Positions 1-6,743 of a stretch of DNA of 14,011 nt are shown piece after piece. The position numbers and the translations under genes were made by a program. Origin of the DNA: JAJPJX01 sp964568355 (GTDB lineage Bacteria; Acidobacteriota; Terriglobia; Bryobacterales; Bryobacteraceae); contig CAZMRK010000282.1 in assembly GCA_964568355.1 (NCBI GenBank), forward strand, positions 1-14,011. Reading direction: 5' to 3'. A model generated the notes under the pieces. That model made no database searches. It had not been told where the DNA came from and saw nothing but the letters and a program-made list of their open reading frames with translations. The first letter of the stretch is position 1. Each line of letters opens with the position of its first letter.

Positions 1-35
1 CTTCATTGAGGCCGCGACACTGAGGTCGCGGAAAT
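1..35 (-). CRISPR. CRISPR repeat at the edge of an array (partial)
   Basis: A single repeat unit is visible, truncated by the window edge; the rest of the array would lie to the left. The segment contains a perfect 7-bp inverted repeat, CCGCGAC (12-18) and GTCGCGG (25-31), with a 6-nt loop, as expected for a Cas6-type processing hairpin. Read on the minus strand it begins ATTTCCGCGACC and ends CCTCAATGAAG, which would make a 36-nt unit if one more base follows. It lies next to the end of cas4-cas1, the usual place for a type I-G array. No second copy falls inside the window, so the repeat call rests on structure and location. The orientation (transcribed leftward, like the cas genes) is inferred from the ATGAAG-like 3' end and could be wrong. 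Confidence 0.72.
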
Positions 36-223
36 AGCCCCTCCCCTATCCTATTCACTTTTCAAGGATCTTTCCATCGGCTTGCGAGCGGCTGCCGATT
101 TCCACAGCAACAGGCCCGCAGCAGACAGAGGGTACGCCCAAAACTTCCCCGAAATCAACAGATTACCGCATGCGAGCGGATCCTTGGATTTTCGCGTCAA
201 CCGGCCTCTCGCAAACATCGCCA
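36..223 (-). promoter_or_regulatory. Probable CRISPR leader between cas4-cas1 and the array
   Basis: This 188-bp non-coding stretch separates the cas4-cas1 stop codon from the first visible repeat. On the minus strand its repeat-proximal part is purine-rich (CTTGAAAAGTGAATAGGATA, then GGGGAGGGGC), which would suit a leader where new spacers are inserted and the pre-crRNA promoter lies. It also holds a short dyad, ATCGGC (76-81) and GCCGAT (94-99), with a 12-nt loop, possibly a site for a DNA-bending protein. I see no convincing -35/-10 pair and no ORF. If the array is transcribed the other way, this would be its trailer end instead. Confidence 0.5.
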
Positions 224-1972
224 TCACCTGGTCGTGAACACCGGGTACTCGGAGATCTCTCCGTCCAGCACGCGCGCGAGCAGGCGTGCCTGGATCTCGA
301 GCAATCGGCGGTAGCTGACACGGTAGTCAAATAACGGATGCGTCACCAGCGTGTCCATCCGCATTTCATAGGCCCGCAGAAATCCTTTCCGGCCTCCCGG
401 CGTCAGCGCTACCGAATTCGCCACGCGCACGAAATCGCCGGGTGTTACCATTCCGGTGTTGACTGCGGTCAGCACCGCCGAATCCACAATCAGCGGCCGC
501 ATTGGCTCCATCAGGTCCAAAGCCAGCGCCGGACGCCCAAACCGCGGCTGGTGATAGTAGCCCACATAGGGATCGAACCCCACTGCATAGCAGGCCACCG
601 TCAGATCCTTCGCCAGTAAGCTGTACCCAAGCGAGAGCAGGGCGTTGATGGGATCGCGCGGCGGCCGCCGGTTGCGACCTTCGAAGTCGAACGAAAAACC
701 CGAAGCGCCCCCAGTGTCATCCGGCTTGATCATGCCGGCAAAATCGCCAAAATAGAGCCGGGCGGCATTGCCCTCGATCCCGAGCAACTCGTCGAGCCCC
801 GCCGCGCGTTCGGTACGATCCGCCATCTCTTTGAGGCCCTGAAGGGTGTTCTTTTTCGGCTCAATATGATTCCGTTGCAGCAGGGTCCTCTGATTGCGAA
901 CCTTTCCGGCCACCAGCCGGCGCGCCAGGCCCAGGGCAAAGTAGTTTTGCTCGGCCAAAGCAAATTGACGGCGCCGCAAAAATACATTGCGCTCATTCAG
1001 CCCCGTCGTGATTCCGTAAAACCAGCCTCCCATGGAGAAATAGCAAATGGGAATGCCGTTTTCGCACAGTGCTTGCACGGCCTGCGTCGAAATCTGCGCA
1101 TTTCCGAACAAGCTCACCTGGCAGGTCTCCCCAATCCGCACCTCCTGCACCGTTTTTTCTTTGTCTTTGATCTGCAGCACGCCGCCCGACTTTCCGACGC
1201 GCACGCCCTGAGTATTCAGATATAAGGGGCGCATCTCGCTCCGGGGAGTCACAATGGCCCGAACCTCCCGCCTCACGGGCTTCCGCGGCGCGCCATCAAA
1301 CAGCGAAAATTGAAGCGGTTCCGGGTCGATCTCCGCCGCCGCTCGCAGCGTCTCGTCGGGAAGACAGATGCCCACCAGCGAACAGCCGGGGCATTTAGGC
1401 GAATCTTCCAGCGGCAGGGGAATTTCGCCCTGCGCAGCCAGAGCCCAGGCACGCTGAATCAGATCTTCCGTCGACGCGATCAGCGCTTCATCGAAGGCGA
1501 CTCGTACCCGCTGTCCGGTCTTCCGGTAGTAAACGATTCCCTCTTCGCAGCGATATCCGTTTTCTCGAAGAACGATGCCCTGAACCGCCAGTTGCGCCTG
1601 GTCGGCAGGCCACAATTCCAGGCCGGCGGCGCCCTCCCGCGGACGGCCGTGCTTGTAGTCCACAGGAGTCACGGCATCGCCGCCGCCTTCCACCAGGTCC
1701 ATTTTCGCGATCACGCGCAGGCGCTCGCTCGAAAGCGTGACGGAGCGGGAGTGGATCTTTTCAGGCAAGTCTTCCGAAGGCGGCAGAGCGTCGGACTTGC
1801 GGTCGACGCGTTGGTGCTGCACCGCCCCCTCAACGGTATCGGCGCTTTCGGCGAAGACGCCCTCCACCCACTCATAAAAGAAGAGTCTGGGACAGTACGA
1901 AAACTCGTTGACCATGCGAGCGGGCAGATAGTCGGGAAGACTGGAGATTGGAACAACGGGCAGGGCTCCCAT
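224..1972 (-). CDS. cas4g/cas1g: Cas4-Cas1 fusion, spacer-acquisition nuclease/integrase
   Basis: This protein of 582 aa trims PAM-containing prespacers (Cas4 half) and integrates them into the CRISPR array with Cas2 (Cas1 half). Residues 1 to about 210 are Cas4: the iron-sulfur cysteines are C27 (NEFSYCPRLFFYEW), C194 and C197 (CPGC) and C203. The nuclease residues are D92 (MDLVEG), K107 (VDYKHG) and the Q-rich motif near 125-131. From about 245 onward it is Cas1: catalytic E400 (GIEGNAARLYF), H474 (YYHQPRFGRPALALDL) and D486/E489. Such fusions are typical of type I-G systems. The ATG at 1972 lies 6 bp after the cas2 stop and lacks an SD sequence, so translation is probably coupled. It is the last gene of the cas operon, next to the array. 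No damage is seen. Confidence 0.97.
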   Translation of the reverse strand: MGALPVVPISSLPDYLPARMVNEFSYCPRLFFYEWVEGVFAESADTVEGAVQHQRVDRKSDALPPSEDLPEKIHSRSVTLSSERLRVIAKMDLVEGGGDAVTPVDYKHGRPREGAAGLELWPADQAQLAVQGIVLRENGYRCEEGIVYYRKTGQRVRVAFDEALIASTEDLIQRAWALAAQGEIPLPLEDSPKCPGCSLVGICLPDETLRAAAEIDPEPLQFSLFDGAPRKPVRREVRAIVTPRSEMRPLYLNTQGVRVGKSGGVLQIKDKEKTVQEVRIGETCQVSLFGNAQISTQAVQALCENGIPICYFSMGGWFYGITTGLNERNVFLRRRQFALAEQNYFALGLARRLVAGKVRNQRTLLQRNHIEPKKNTLQGLKEMADRTERAAGLDELLGIEGNAARLYFGDFAGMIKPDDTGGASGFSFDFEGRNRRPPRDPINALLSLGYSLLAKDLTVACYAVGFDPYVGYYHQPRFGRPALALDLMEPMRPLIVDSAVLTAVNTGMVTPGDFVRVANSVALTPGGRKGFLRAYEMRMDTLVTHPLFDYRVSYRRLLEIQARLLARVLDGEISEYPVFTTR

Positions 1973-1978
1973 GGGAGC

Positions 1979-2269
1979 TCACACGATGATGCACGGGGCA
2001 TCGAGCGCCGCGTACGGTTTGCCGAGGGCAGTGATCACCCGGTCGCCGCGTCCTTCGGCTGGTCCGAGATTGACGAACAGCACCTGGTCCTGGGCATGGT
2101 TGATGATGGCCGCCAGCTCCGCCCGGCATTTCACCAGATCCATGGCGGTAAGCTGGCATTCAAACACCGAAAATTGCAGGTGGTCGCCGTAAGCGCGCAT
2201 CGTCTGGAAGACTTTGCGCAGCCGCTTGTCATCCGCGATGTCGTAGCAGACCAGGTACGAAGTGCGCAT
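1979..2269 (-). CDS. cas2: Cas2, adaptation complex subunit
   Basis: This 96-aa protein is the structural partner of Cas1 in spacer integration; two Cas1 dimers bridged by a Cas2 dimer is the family rule. It begins MRTSYLVCYDIADDKRLRKV, the ferredoxin-like first strand followed by the conserved Asp (D10) and the basic helix. The core FSVFECQLT strand follows at about residues 33-41. The open frame extends upstream to 2326, but that part overlaps csb2. The ATG at 2269 starts 1 bp after the csb2 stop and matches the family's N-terminus, so it is preferred. Cas2 is encoded before cas4-cas1 here, whereas the order I expect for type I-G loci is cas4-cas1 then cas2. Confidence 0.97.
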   Translation of the reverse strand: MRTSYLVCYDIADDKRLRKVFQTMRAYGDHLQFSVFECQLTAMDLVKCRAELAAIINHAQDQVLFVNLGPAEGRGDRVITALGKPYAALDAPCIIV

Positions 2270-2270
2270 G

Positions 2271-3704
2271 CTATTCCGGAGCCTGGAATTGCCCCAGGCC
2301 GAAGTGCGCTCCATAGCCGATAGCAAACGGTGTGAGCACAGCGCGGTCGAATGTCAGCCGCAGGGTGTAGCCGGGGCGCACCGGATCGCCTTTGCGATTG
2401 CGGCGGTACTCGGTCACGTGAAATGGAGACGCCATTTCCGTGATGGGCTCGATTCGCACAACCGCCGCGCTGATGTGATGGTTGCGGCACTCTCGCCGCA
2501 CCTCCTCCTGAATGAACTGCTCGAGAATGCGGCCTTTGCGCCAGTGGCGCGGCGGCACGAACGGCGTGGCACTCTCCACGATCGGCGTCAGGCGAAATTC
2601 TCTTGCGACGCGCAGCGGACCCTGCCAGGTCACCACGCATTGCACCGTGGGCCGGCCATCTCGCTGATACAGCTCGCGCACCCCGCGGACCGCGTCCAGT
2701 TCATCTTCGGCAAAAGGCCGCAGCGGGCTGATGATCAGAATGCGGTCGATGCGGCCGATCCTGTCCCCACCGGCCAGGCTTCTGAGCGGGAGAATATAGA
2801 CGTGGCCGTGATCGAGCCGCTTTTGGCCGTCCGGCCGCTTGCCGCTGAACAATGGCGAGACCCGTGATTCGTCGCCATCCATGCGCCTCTTATGGGCGCC
2901 CATCAACCGCACACGGACCTGTTCGGCCACCTCAATCGTACTGGTGACGAGGGGCAATACCGTTGCGTCCAGGCTCAAGAGTACCGCCTGTATAGAGGAC
3001 GGCTTTCTGGAGACCGGCGCCGGTGGATCCACGGCGATAGCGTCTTTGGGCAGCGCATACCGGACCTGCCGCAGCAGCGGTGGCGCACTGGCATGCTCCT
3101 TTAGCAGGTTGGCAGTGGAAAACGTAAGAGCGTCCATCCAAGGCTGTTTACCCGTGTATTGGGCGGCTGGCACCGCGCAGGCAAGCGTTTCGAGTTCCTG
3201 ATCCGCGCCGGCGATATCGGATGCGAACGACTCGAATGCCCCTTCCCCCGGCCCATCCCACAGACTCGCCTGAATCCACGATTCAGACCGGCCCAGGTAA
3301 TTCAAATTGTCCAGCAGCAGACGGAGCGTGTCCCGCTGGGGCGCAGGCAGATCGAGATCCGGCCAGCACAAATAGCAGGCATGCGCGCGCTCGAAAACGA
3401 GAAACGGATCGAAGACAAGATTCTTGTCCGCAGGATCTTTCGAATTCGCGCTCAGGTAGGACCGCGTGTGCGCGGCTACCGCGCGGGGAAGCCTGAAGAC
3501 GGGCGGCGAGGCCGCGATCGCCTCCAGCACACCGCGGACCTCCTGCTCGGGCAGATCGAAACACTTTCGTTTCCACACGTCATAGAGGGCACGCAGCAGG
3601 CGATAGGGGGAGGGCGGCCACTCGGCAACGCCTTCGTTGACGTGGCGCCCCCAGGGGGTCGCATGGTACCGGCCCGCGGGAAAGGCCAGGCGGACAGTGG
3701 TCAT
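2271..3704 (-). CDS. csb2: Csb2, Cas5-Cas6 fusion of type I-G (GSU0054 family)
   Basis: This 477-aa protein is expected both to cap the crRNA 5' end in the effector complex (Cas5 role) and to cut the pre-crRNA at the repeat hairpin (Cas6 role). The N-terminus has the Csb2 signature GRYHATPWGRHVNEGVAEWP (11-30), then PPSPYRLLRAL. The C-terminus ends with a glycine-rich Cas6-like loop, GYGAHFGLGQF (463-473). Histidines at 299, 301, 409, 410 and 429 are candidates for RNA cleavage, but I cannot assign the catalytic one. No separate cas6 is present, consistent with the fusion. The ATG at 3704 overlaps the csb1 stop as ATGA and has a GGGAG site 7 nt upstream, so it is preferred over the in-frame extension to 3887, which lies inside csb1. 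Confidence 0.95.
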   Translation of the reverse strand: MTTVRLAFPAGRYHATPWGRHVNEGVAEWPPSPYRLLRALYDVWKRKCFDLPEQEVRGVLEAIAASPPVFRLPRAVAAHTRSYLSANSKDPADKNLVFDPFLVFERAHACYLCWPDLDLPAPQRDTLRLLLDNLNYLGRSESWIQASLWDGPGEGAFESFASDIAGADQELETLACAVPAAQYTGKQPWMDALTFSTANLLKEHASAPPLLRQVRYALPKDAIAVDPPAPVSRKPSSIQAVLLSLDATVLPLVTSTIEVAEQVRVRLMGAHKRRMDGDESRVSPLFSGKRPDGQKRLDHGHVYILPLRSLAGGDRIGRIDRILIISPLRPFAEDELDAVRGVRELYQRDGRPTVQCVVTWQGPLRVAREFRLTPIVESATPFVPPRHWRKGRILEQFIQEEVRRECRNHHISAAVVRIEPITEMASPFHVTEYRRNRKGDPVRPGYTLRLTFDRAVLTPFAIGYGAHFGLGQFQAPE

Positions 3705-4717
3705 TGCTGGGCTCCCGCCTTGCTGCCCGACGCCGCTTTCTCCTTCTCGACGATCTTCACTTTGGTCCTGAGCCGGGTAACGGCGGGCTTGGCGAACAAA
3801 GGAGCGCACGCCTGGATGCCCGACTGCACGGCCGACAGCAGATCGGCTTCGGCAGGCAGTACGAAATCGGCGGGCGCCTTGGCGCATACGGAATTGAGCT
3901 GGAAGTCACACGCGGTGCGGAGCCGCAGGCTGGTATCCAGGAAGCGGCGTACCTTCAGCAGCGCGAGGGCAATCAGGAGGTTGCTCGCGTCGCTGCCCAG
4001 CCGATAGCCGCGAATCAGCGCGAGATCGAGATTGAAGTACGCGGTGATCCTCTCTGCCACGTATTCCACGCGCGCATAGGGGACGTTGCTGTACACGCCG
4101 CTTTCGCTGGTTTTGCCTTCGACGACCTGCATCTTACCCGTGGGATCGACAGGGCTGTTCTTGACGCCGCCCGAGACGACACGCTCCACCTTACTGGCCT
4201 CAATGAAGCCTGTGATCGCCCGCGGCGCCCGCACGCGGCCTCCCTCCAGCAGGGAGAGAAATACACCGTGGACCAGACTGTTCGTGTCGTACTTGAACAA
4301 TGTGGCGTAGATCTTTTTCCAGTCGAGCGGCAGCTTGGGATTGTATCCCATCTCTTCAATCAATGTGTTCCGAAAGTCGTTGTTGAGTAAGAAGTAGGGC
4401 GAGCCGATGCGATGTGCTTCGACGAGCGAACTGGTGGCAATCGCGCTTCCGGCGCCGTCCAGGCCGGCAACCACGTAGGGCAGGCCGGCAAGCGCGGGCT
4501 CGATCTCCGGGCCGTCGCCATCGAGGCAGGTCTTTTCCAGCCGGTTGGCGACAGACTGCGCGCTCTCGACCAGCAGCATCGCCGTGCCGTCCGGCAGCTT
4601 GTATTCGGCGGCTCCGAGATCGGCGAACCCGGTCGGTTGGAAGCGCTGGCCCGCGACGGGGCTCAGATCCGCCTCCAGAAGAAGGCGAGGGGCGTCGTTC
4701 AATGATTTCAGATGCAT
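3701..4717 (-). CDS. csb1: Csb1, Cas7 backbone subunit of type I-G (GSU0053 family)
   Basis: This 338-aa RAMP-family protein is expected to polymerise along the crRNA spacer and form the backbone of the Cascade-like complex. Family-like stretches are the N-terminal RLLLEADLSPVAGQRFQPTG (11-30), YKLPDGTAMLLVESAQSVAN (39-58) and the DTNSLVHGVFLS segment (144-155), followed by RAPRAITGFIEA (163-174). The C-terminal tail is lysine-rich and probably flexible. The ATG at 4717 is preceded by AAGGAA (4723-4728), 5 nt upstream and overlapping the csx17 stop. This is one of the clearest ribosome binding sites in the operon and fits a subunit needed in many copies. The gene overlaps csb2 by 4 nt. Confidence 0.95.
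   Translation of the reverse strand: MHLKSLNDAPRLLLEADLSPVAGQRFQPTGFADLGAAEYKLPDGTAMLLVESAQSVANRLEKTCLDGDGPEIEPALAGLPYVVAGLDGAGSAIATSSLVEAHRIGSPYFLLNNDFRNTLIEEMGYNPKLPLDWKKIYATLFKYDTNSLVHGVFLSLLEGGRVRAPRAITGFIEASKVERVVSGGVKNSPVDPTGKMQVVEGKTSESGVYSNVPYARVEYVAERITAYFNLDLALIRGYRLGSDASNLLIALALLKVRRFLDTSLRLRTACDFQLNSVCAKAPADFVLPAEADLLSAVQSGIQACAPLFAKPAVTRLRTKVKIVEKEKAASGSKAGAQQ
3712..3716 (-). promoter_or_regulatory. Ribosome binding site of csb2
   Basis: GGGAG on the minus strand, 7 nt before the ATG at 3704 and inside the end of csb1. It decides the csb2 start in favour of the overlap start rather than the longer frame. Confidence 0.65.
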
Positions 4718-4722
4718 TCCGA

Positions 4723-4728
4723 TTCCTT
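4723..4728 (-). promoter_or_regulatory. Ribosome binding site of csb1
   Basis: AAGGAA on the minus strand, 5 nt before the csb1 ATG and overlapping the csx17 stop codon. It is stronger than the sites of the flanking cas genes, consistent with extra translation of the multi-copy Cas7 subunit. Confidence 0.7.
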
Positions 4729-6743
4729 TATGTGTAAGCAGGAGTGGATTCGAGTTGCTGAAAAATGCCGCAAGTCGATAGTTTCTTCAGCCGGACCGGG
4801 AACAGCAAAGCGGCGGCCAGACGAGCGGAGTCGATACCTCCGGGATAGGTGACATCGAGTGGGCGAAAGCCGCCAATGCGCAGCCGATGAACCGCAATTC
4901 CTGCCACACCCGCGATGTCTCCGGCAACCAGCAGCGACAGCGTGCGCCGATCCGCCGGCAAGTACTTCGATTCATCACCACGTGTGATTTTGCCGGGCAG
5001 AAACAGGTATTTCAGCACGGCATAGACGGGCAGGACTTCGGCCGAGGAGTACCGGATTGGTACAAAATCCTTCCAGTCGAGGGCCAGGAAAGCGAACAGA
5101 AGATCCTCGATGAGCGCGTCATCCACCGAACCTTCGATAAAGAGCGTGGCATCGCCTGGGTCGATGGCGCAAGATCCACCCAGCGGGTTCGCGCCCAGTT
5201 CGGCCGCGTTCGCCACCTGAAGGCGGCGGTCCAGCACCGAGATCAGCCGGTGGGCCAGGCTGACACCGGTCCACGCGAAATTTTTGCTGTCGCGCGACAA
5301 GTGGTCGGCCAGCCGGCCGATTTCCGGCGTCCAGATGGAAGCCAGCGCGGCGGCAATCCGAACTTCGGGCCGCGCTTCGAATCCGCAGGCTTCGAGCCAC
5401 GGTCCGGCTTGCAGTGCGCGGCTGGGCAGGCGGGTCTCCGTCGTAGTGACGATGCGGCGAAGCACGCGGCCCAGTGCCGCCATCAGGTTGCACATATTTT
5501 GCTCGCTATCGGCGAGCAGGGCCTGATAGACGGCGCTTTCAATGCCGCGCCGGAGATCCTTCGGCAGGTCGGACAGCGCGTCCAGGAAGGTCTGGAACTT
5601 GCGAATCAGATCCGCATTGCGCCGGTAGCCGGTGGGAAACGTGCCGATAGGAAGCGCAACATAGCTGTCACCTCGGCGCTTGAGCAGGCTGTACCGGACG
5701 AAACGCTCGATGCCGCGGTCCACGCCGAGCGAGGCGGCTGCTTCCGCAAATTCGAGAGCATGGGTAGCGGGCCGGCCTGCCACGCTCGCGCGGCCTTCGC
5801 GCAGAAGCACCTTGAGTTCCTGATAGCCGACCGGGCGCGACCAAAGTGGGGTCCAGACTTCGGCTCGCGTGTCATCCTGGCTCGATGCCGAACCATATCC
5901 GACCGCCTTGGGATACACCGTGAACGGGCTGCAGAGGACCGCGCGGTAGCCGATGCCTTGGCGGCGGTAGAGCCCGCTTGCCCATGCGACCGCGCCTTCG
6001 AGCGTGAGGACGAGATCCCACGGATTCGTCACGCACCCGTGCTCAACGCCGGGGCCTTGGTTGGCCCCACCGGCGCGTCCGGGATCGTACTGGCCGGCGG
6101 CTCCGGTTTGCAGCGCCGTAGTGCGATCGCCCAACAGCGCGTTGGCTAGCAACTCGTGGACGGGCGTTTTCCGGTCCGGAGAGATCAGAAGAGCGGCGAT
6201 TCTCGACATGAAGTTGTTGGTATAGTCGAGGCGCCCTTCATTCCCGCCTGTTCCGAGGACAGGCGCAAAGGACCGCGAGCCATCGGCGGCAATGCCCACC
6301 GCCGCGTCCAGCCATTCCACTGCGCGGTCGGGGAGACGATTGCGGCAGTGGCGGAGGATGGCGGCGCGCCGCTCGTCTTCGTCGCCGGACTTGCCGCTCT
6401 GGACCTCCGGGATTTCCCTGCAGGCGGCGATAGTTGTCCGATATTCGGCAAAGCGGGCGTCCTGGCAGCCGGCAATGGCGTCGACACCTTCCTTGTTGTC
6501 CTTGGGATAAAAGCCGCTGCCTCCGTTCCACGGCGCCACGATCGGGGTCGGCTCATAGCGGTCAAGGAAGAAACGCAGCAGATCTTCCCGAGACAGCGTG
6601 GATTCCAGAGTAAACGTATCGCCATCCCAGCAGCCGCGCGCGGCGGAGTCGGCCTGTTCGGCCACAAGCCGCAGAACGCCGAGCGCCTTCAGATAGCTGC
6701 CGAACGGCCTGGCAGTGCAGGCATCGAGTTTTATTGTGGGCAT
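4728..6743 (-). CDS. csx17: Csx17 (Cas8-type large subunit of type I-G)
   Basis: This 671-aa protein is assigned to Csx17, the large subunit (Cas8u2/Cas8g) thought to take part in PAM recognition and target DNA binding. Recognisable stretches are CTARPFGSYLKALGVLRLV (9-27), the PIVAPWNGGSGFYPKD segment (67-82), LGTGGNEGRLDYTNNFM (163-179) and NPWDLVLTLEGAVAWASG (240-257). A glycine-rich loop lies at about 217-231. I see no catalytic motif, as expected for this family. The ATG at 6743 overlaps the end of cas3 by 13 nt and has no close SD sequence, suggesting translational coupling. The gene is intact and of usual family length as far as I can judge. Confidence 0.95.
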   Translation of the reverse strand: MPTIKLDACTARPFGSYLKALGVLRLVAEQADSAARGCWDGDTFTLESTLSREDLLRFFLDRYEPTPIVAPWNGGSGFYPKDNKEGVDAIAGCQDARFAEYRTTIAACREIPEVQSGKSGDEDERRAAILRHCRNRLPDRAVEWLDAAVGIAADGSRSFAPVLGTGGNEGRLDYTNNFMSRIAALLISPDRKTPVHELLANALLGDRTTALQTGAAGQYDPGRAGGANQGPGVEHGCVTNPWDLVLTLEGAVAWASGLYRRQGIGYRAVLCSPFTVYPKAVGYGSASSQDDTRAEVWTPLWSRPVGYQELKVLLREGRASVAGRPATHALEFAEAAASLGVDRGIERFVRYSLLKRRGDSYVALPIGTFPTGYRRNADLIRKFQTFLDALSDLPKDLRRGIESAVYQALLADSEQNMCNLMAALGRVLRRIVTTTETRLPSRALQAGPWLEACGFEARPEVRIAAALASIWTPEIGRLADHLSRDSKNFAWTGVSLAHRLISVLDRRLQVANAAELGANPLGGSCAIDPGDATLFIEGSVDDALIEDLLFAFLALDWKDFVPIRYSSAEVLPVYAVLKYLFLPGKITRGDESKYLPADRRTLSLLVAGDIAGVAGIAVHRLRIGGFRPLDVTYPGGIDSARLAAALLFPVRLKKLSTCGIFQQLESTPAYT

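Noticed and set aside
83..179. Direct repeat TGCGAGCGG at 83-91 and 171-179 in the leader
   Set aside because: Only 9 bp and GC-rich; not similar to the CRISPR repeat, so treated as chance.
1310..2323. 337-codon open frame on the plus strand
   Set aside because: Covers the antisense of cas4-cas1 and cas2; no start signal or recognisable fold.
2270..2326. N-terminal extension of cas2
   Set aside because: Overlaps the end of csb2 and does not match the usual Cas2 start; MRTSYLVCYDI at 2269 does.
3705..3887. N-terminal extension of csb2
   Set aside because: Encoded inside csb1 and Arg/Gly-rich; the ATGA overlap start with GGGAG upstream gives the family N-terminus.
4961..4968. AAGTACTT palindrome resembling the cas operator half-sites
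   Set aside because: Lies inside csx17 coding sequence, with no second half-site or promoter nearby.
4887..6149. 420-codon open frame on the plus strand
   Set aside because: Lies wholly antisense to csx17, which has clear family motifs; the frame is a by-product of GC-rich codon use and its translation shows no recognisable domain.
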